A stretch of 5,600 nt of DNA from contig CAMTOL010000150.1 of NCBI GenBank assembly GCA_947074135.1, positions 1 to 5,600 of the forward strand, given 5' to 3'. The translations under genes were made by a program, and so were the position numbers. The stretch comes from an uncultured Rikenellaceae bacterium. Lineage in GTDB: Bacteria; Bacteroidota; Bacteroidia; Bacteroidales; Rikenellaceae. The notes beneath the pieces are model-generated. The model made no database searches. It was given only the letters and a program-made list of their open reading frames with translations, and had not been told where the DNA came from. Below are positions 5,599 to 5,600 of the stretch, in pieces (position 1 is the first letter of the stretch; each line of letters opens with the position of its first letter).

Positions 5599-5600
5599 AG

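Overview
The window looks like the chromosome of an AT-rich member of the Bacteroidota, most likely Bacteroidales. Perfect Bacteroidota -7 promoter boxes (TAnnTTTG) precede three of the genes. Start codons have A-rich leaders and no Shine-Dalgarno sequence. The genes (a short CstA-type permease, a GlgB of the Alistipes/Rikenellaceae style, a small HxH-rich membrane protein and a TonB-dependent receptor) are typical of that phylum. The family-level guess comes from remembered protein style and is tentative.

Layout. (1) Positions 1-517, minus strand: the N-terminal part of a glycogen branching enzyme gene, glgB, broken by an in-frame TGA at 110-112. Recognisable homology continues in the same frame to the window edge. 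(2) 518-830: a divergent intergenic region with a well-formed promoter firing toward glgB, a 13-bp perfect dyad at its expected start site, and a promoter for the rightward gene. (3) 831-2267, plus: an intact CstA-family transporter of 478 aa. (4) 2268-2368: a promoter plus a dyad that may be a terminator or an operator. (5) 2369-2653, plus: a 94-aa two-helix membrane protein whose periplasmic loop carries three HxH motifs. (6) 2778-4961, plus: a 727-aa TonB-dependent receptor with a His-rich stretch just after its signal peptide and a CxxC in the plug. (7) 4962-5043: a convergent intergenic region holding a perfect 16-bp inverted repeat with further copies of the same word. (8) 5044-5598, minus: the C-terminal two thirds of a MarC-family membrane protein, joined in frame, across a TAG, to a lipoprotein leader of about 36 residues.

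The most coherent functional unit is the pair at 2369-4961. Both products should place histidine clusters in the periplasm, and the second is an outer-membrane active transporter. I infer a transition-metal uptake cassette, with zinc the first guess. Substrate and partnership are inference; the His clusters, topology cues and gene order are seen directly.

The other theme is decay. Both edge genes are broken while the central genes are intact, which suggests ongoing gene loss, as in a host-adapted lineage, unless the lesions are assembly errors. I saw no RNA gene, CRISPR array or complete insertion sequence.
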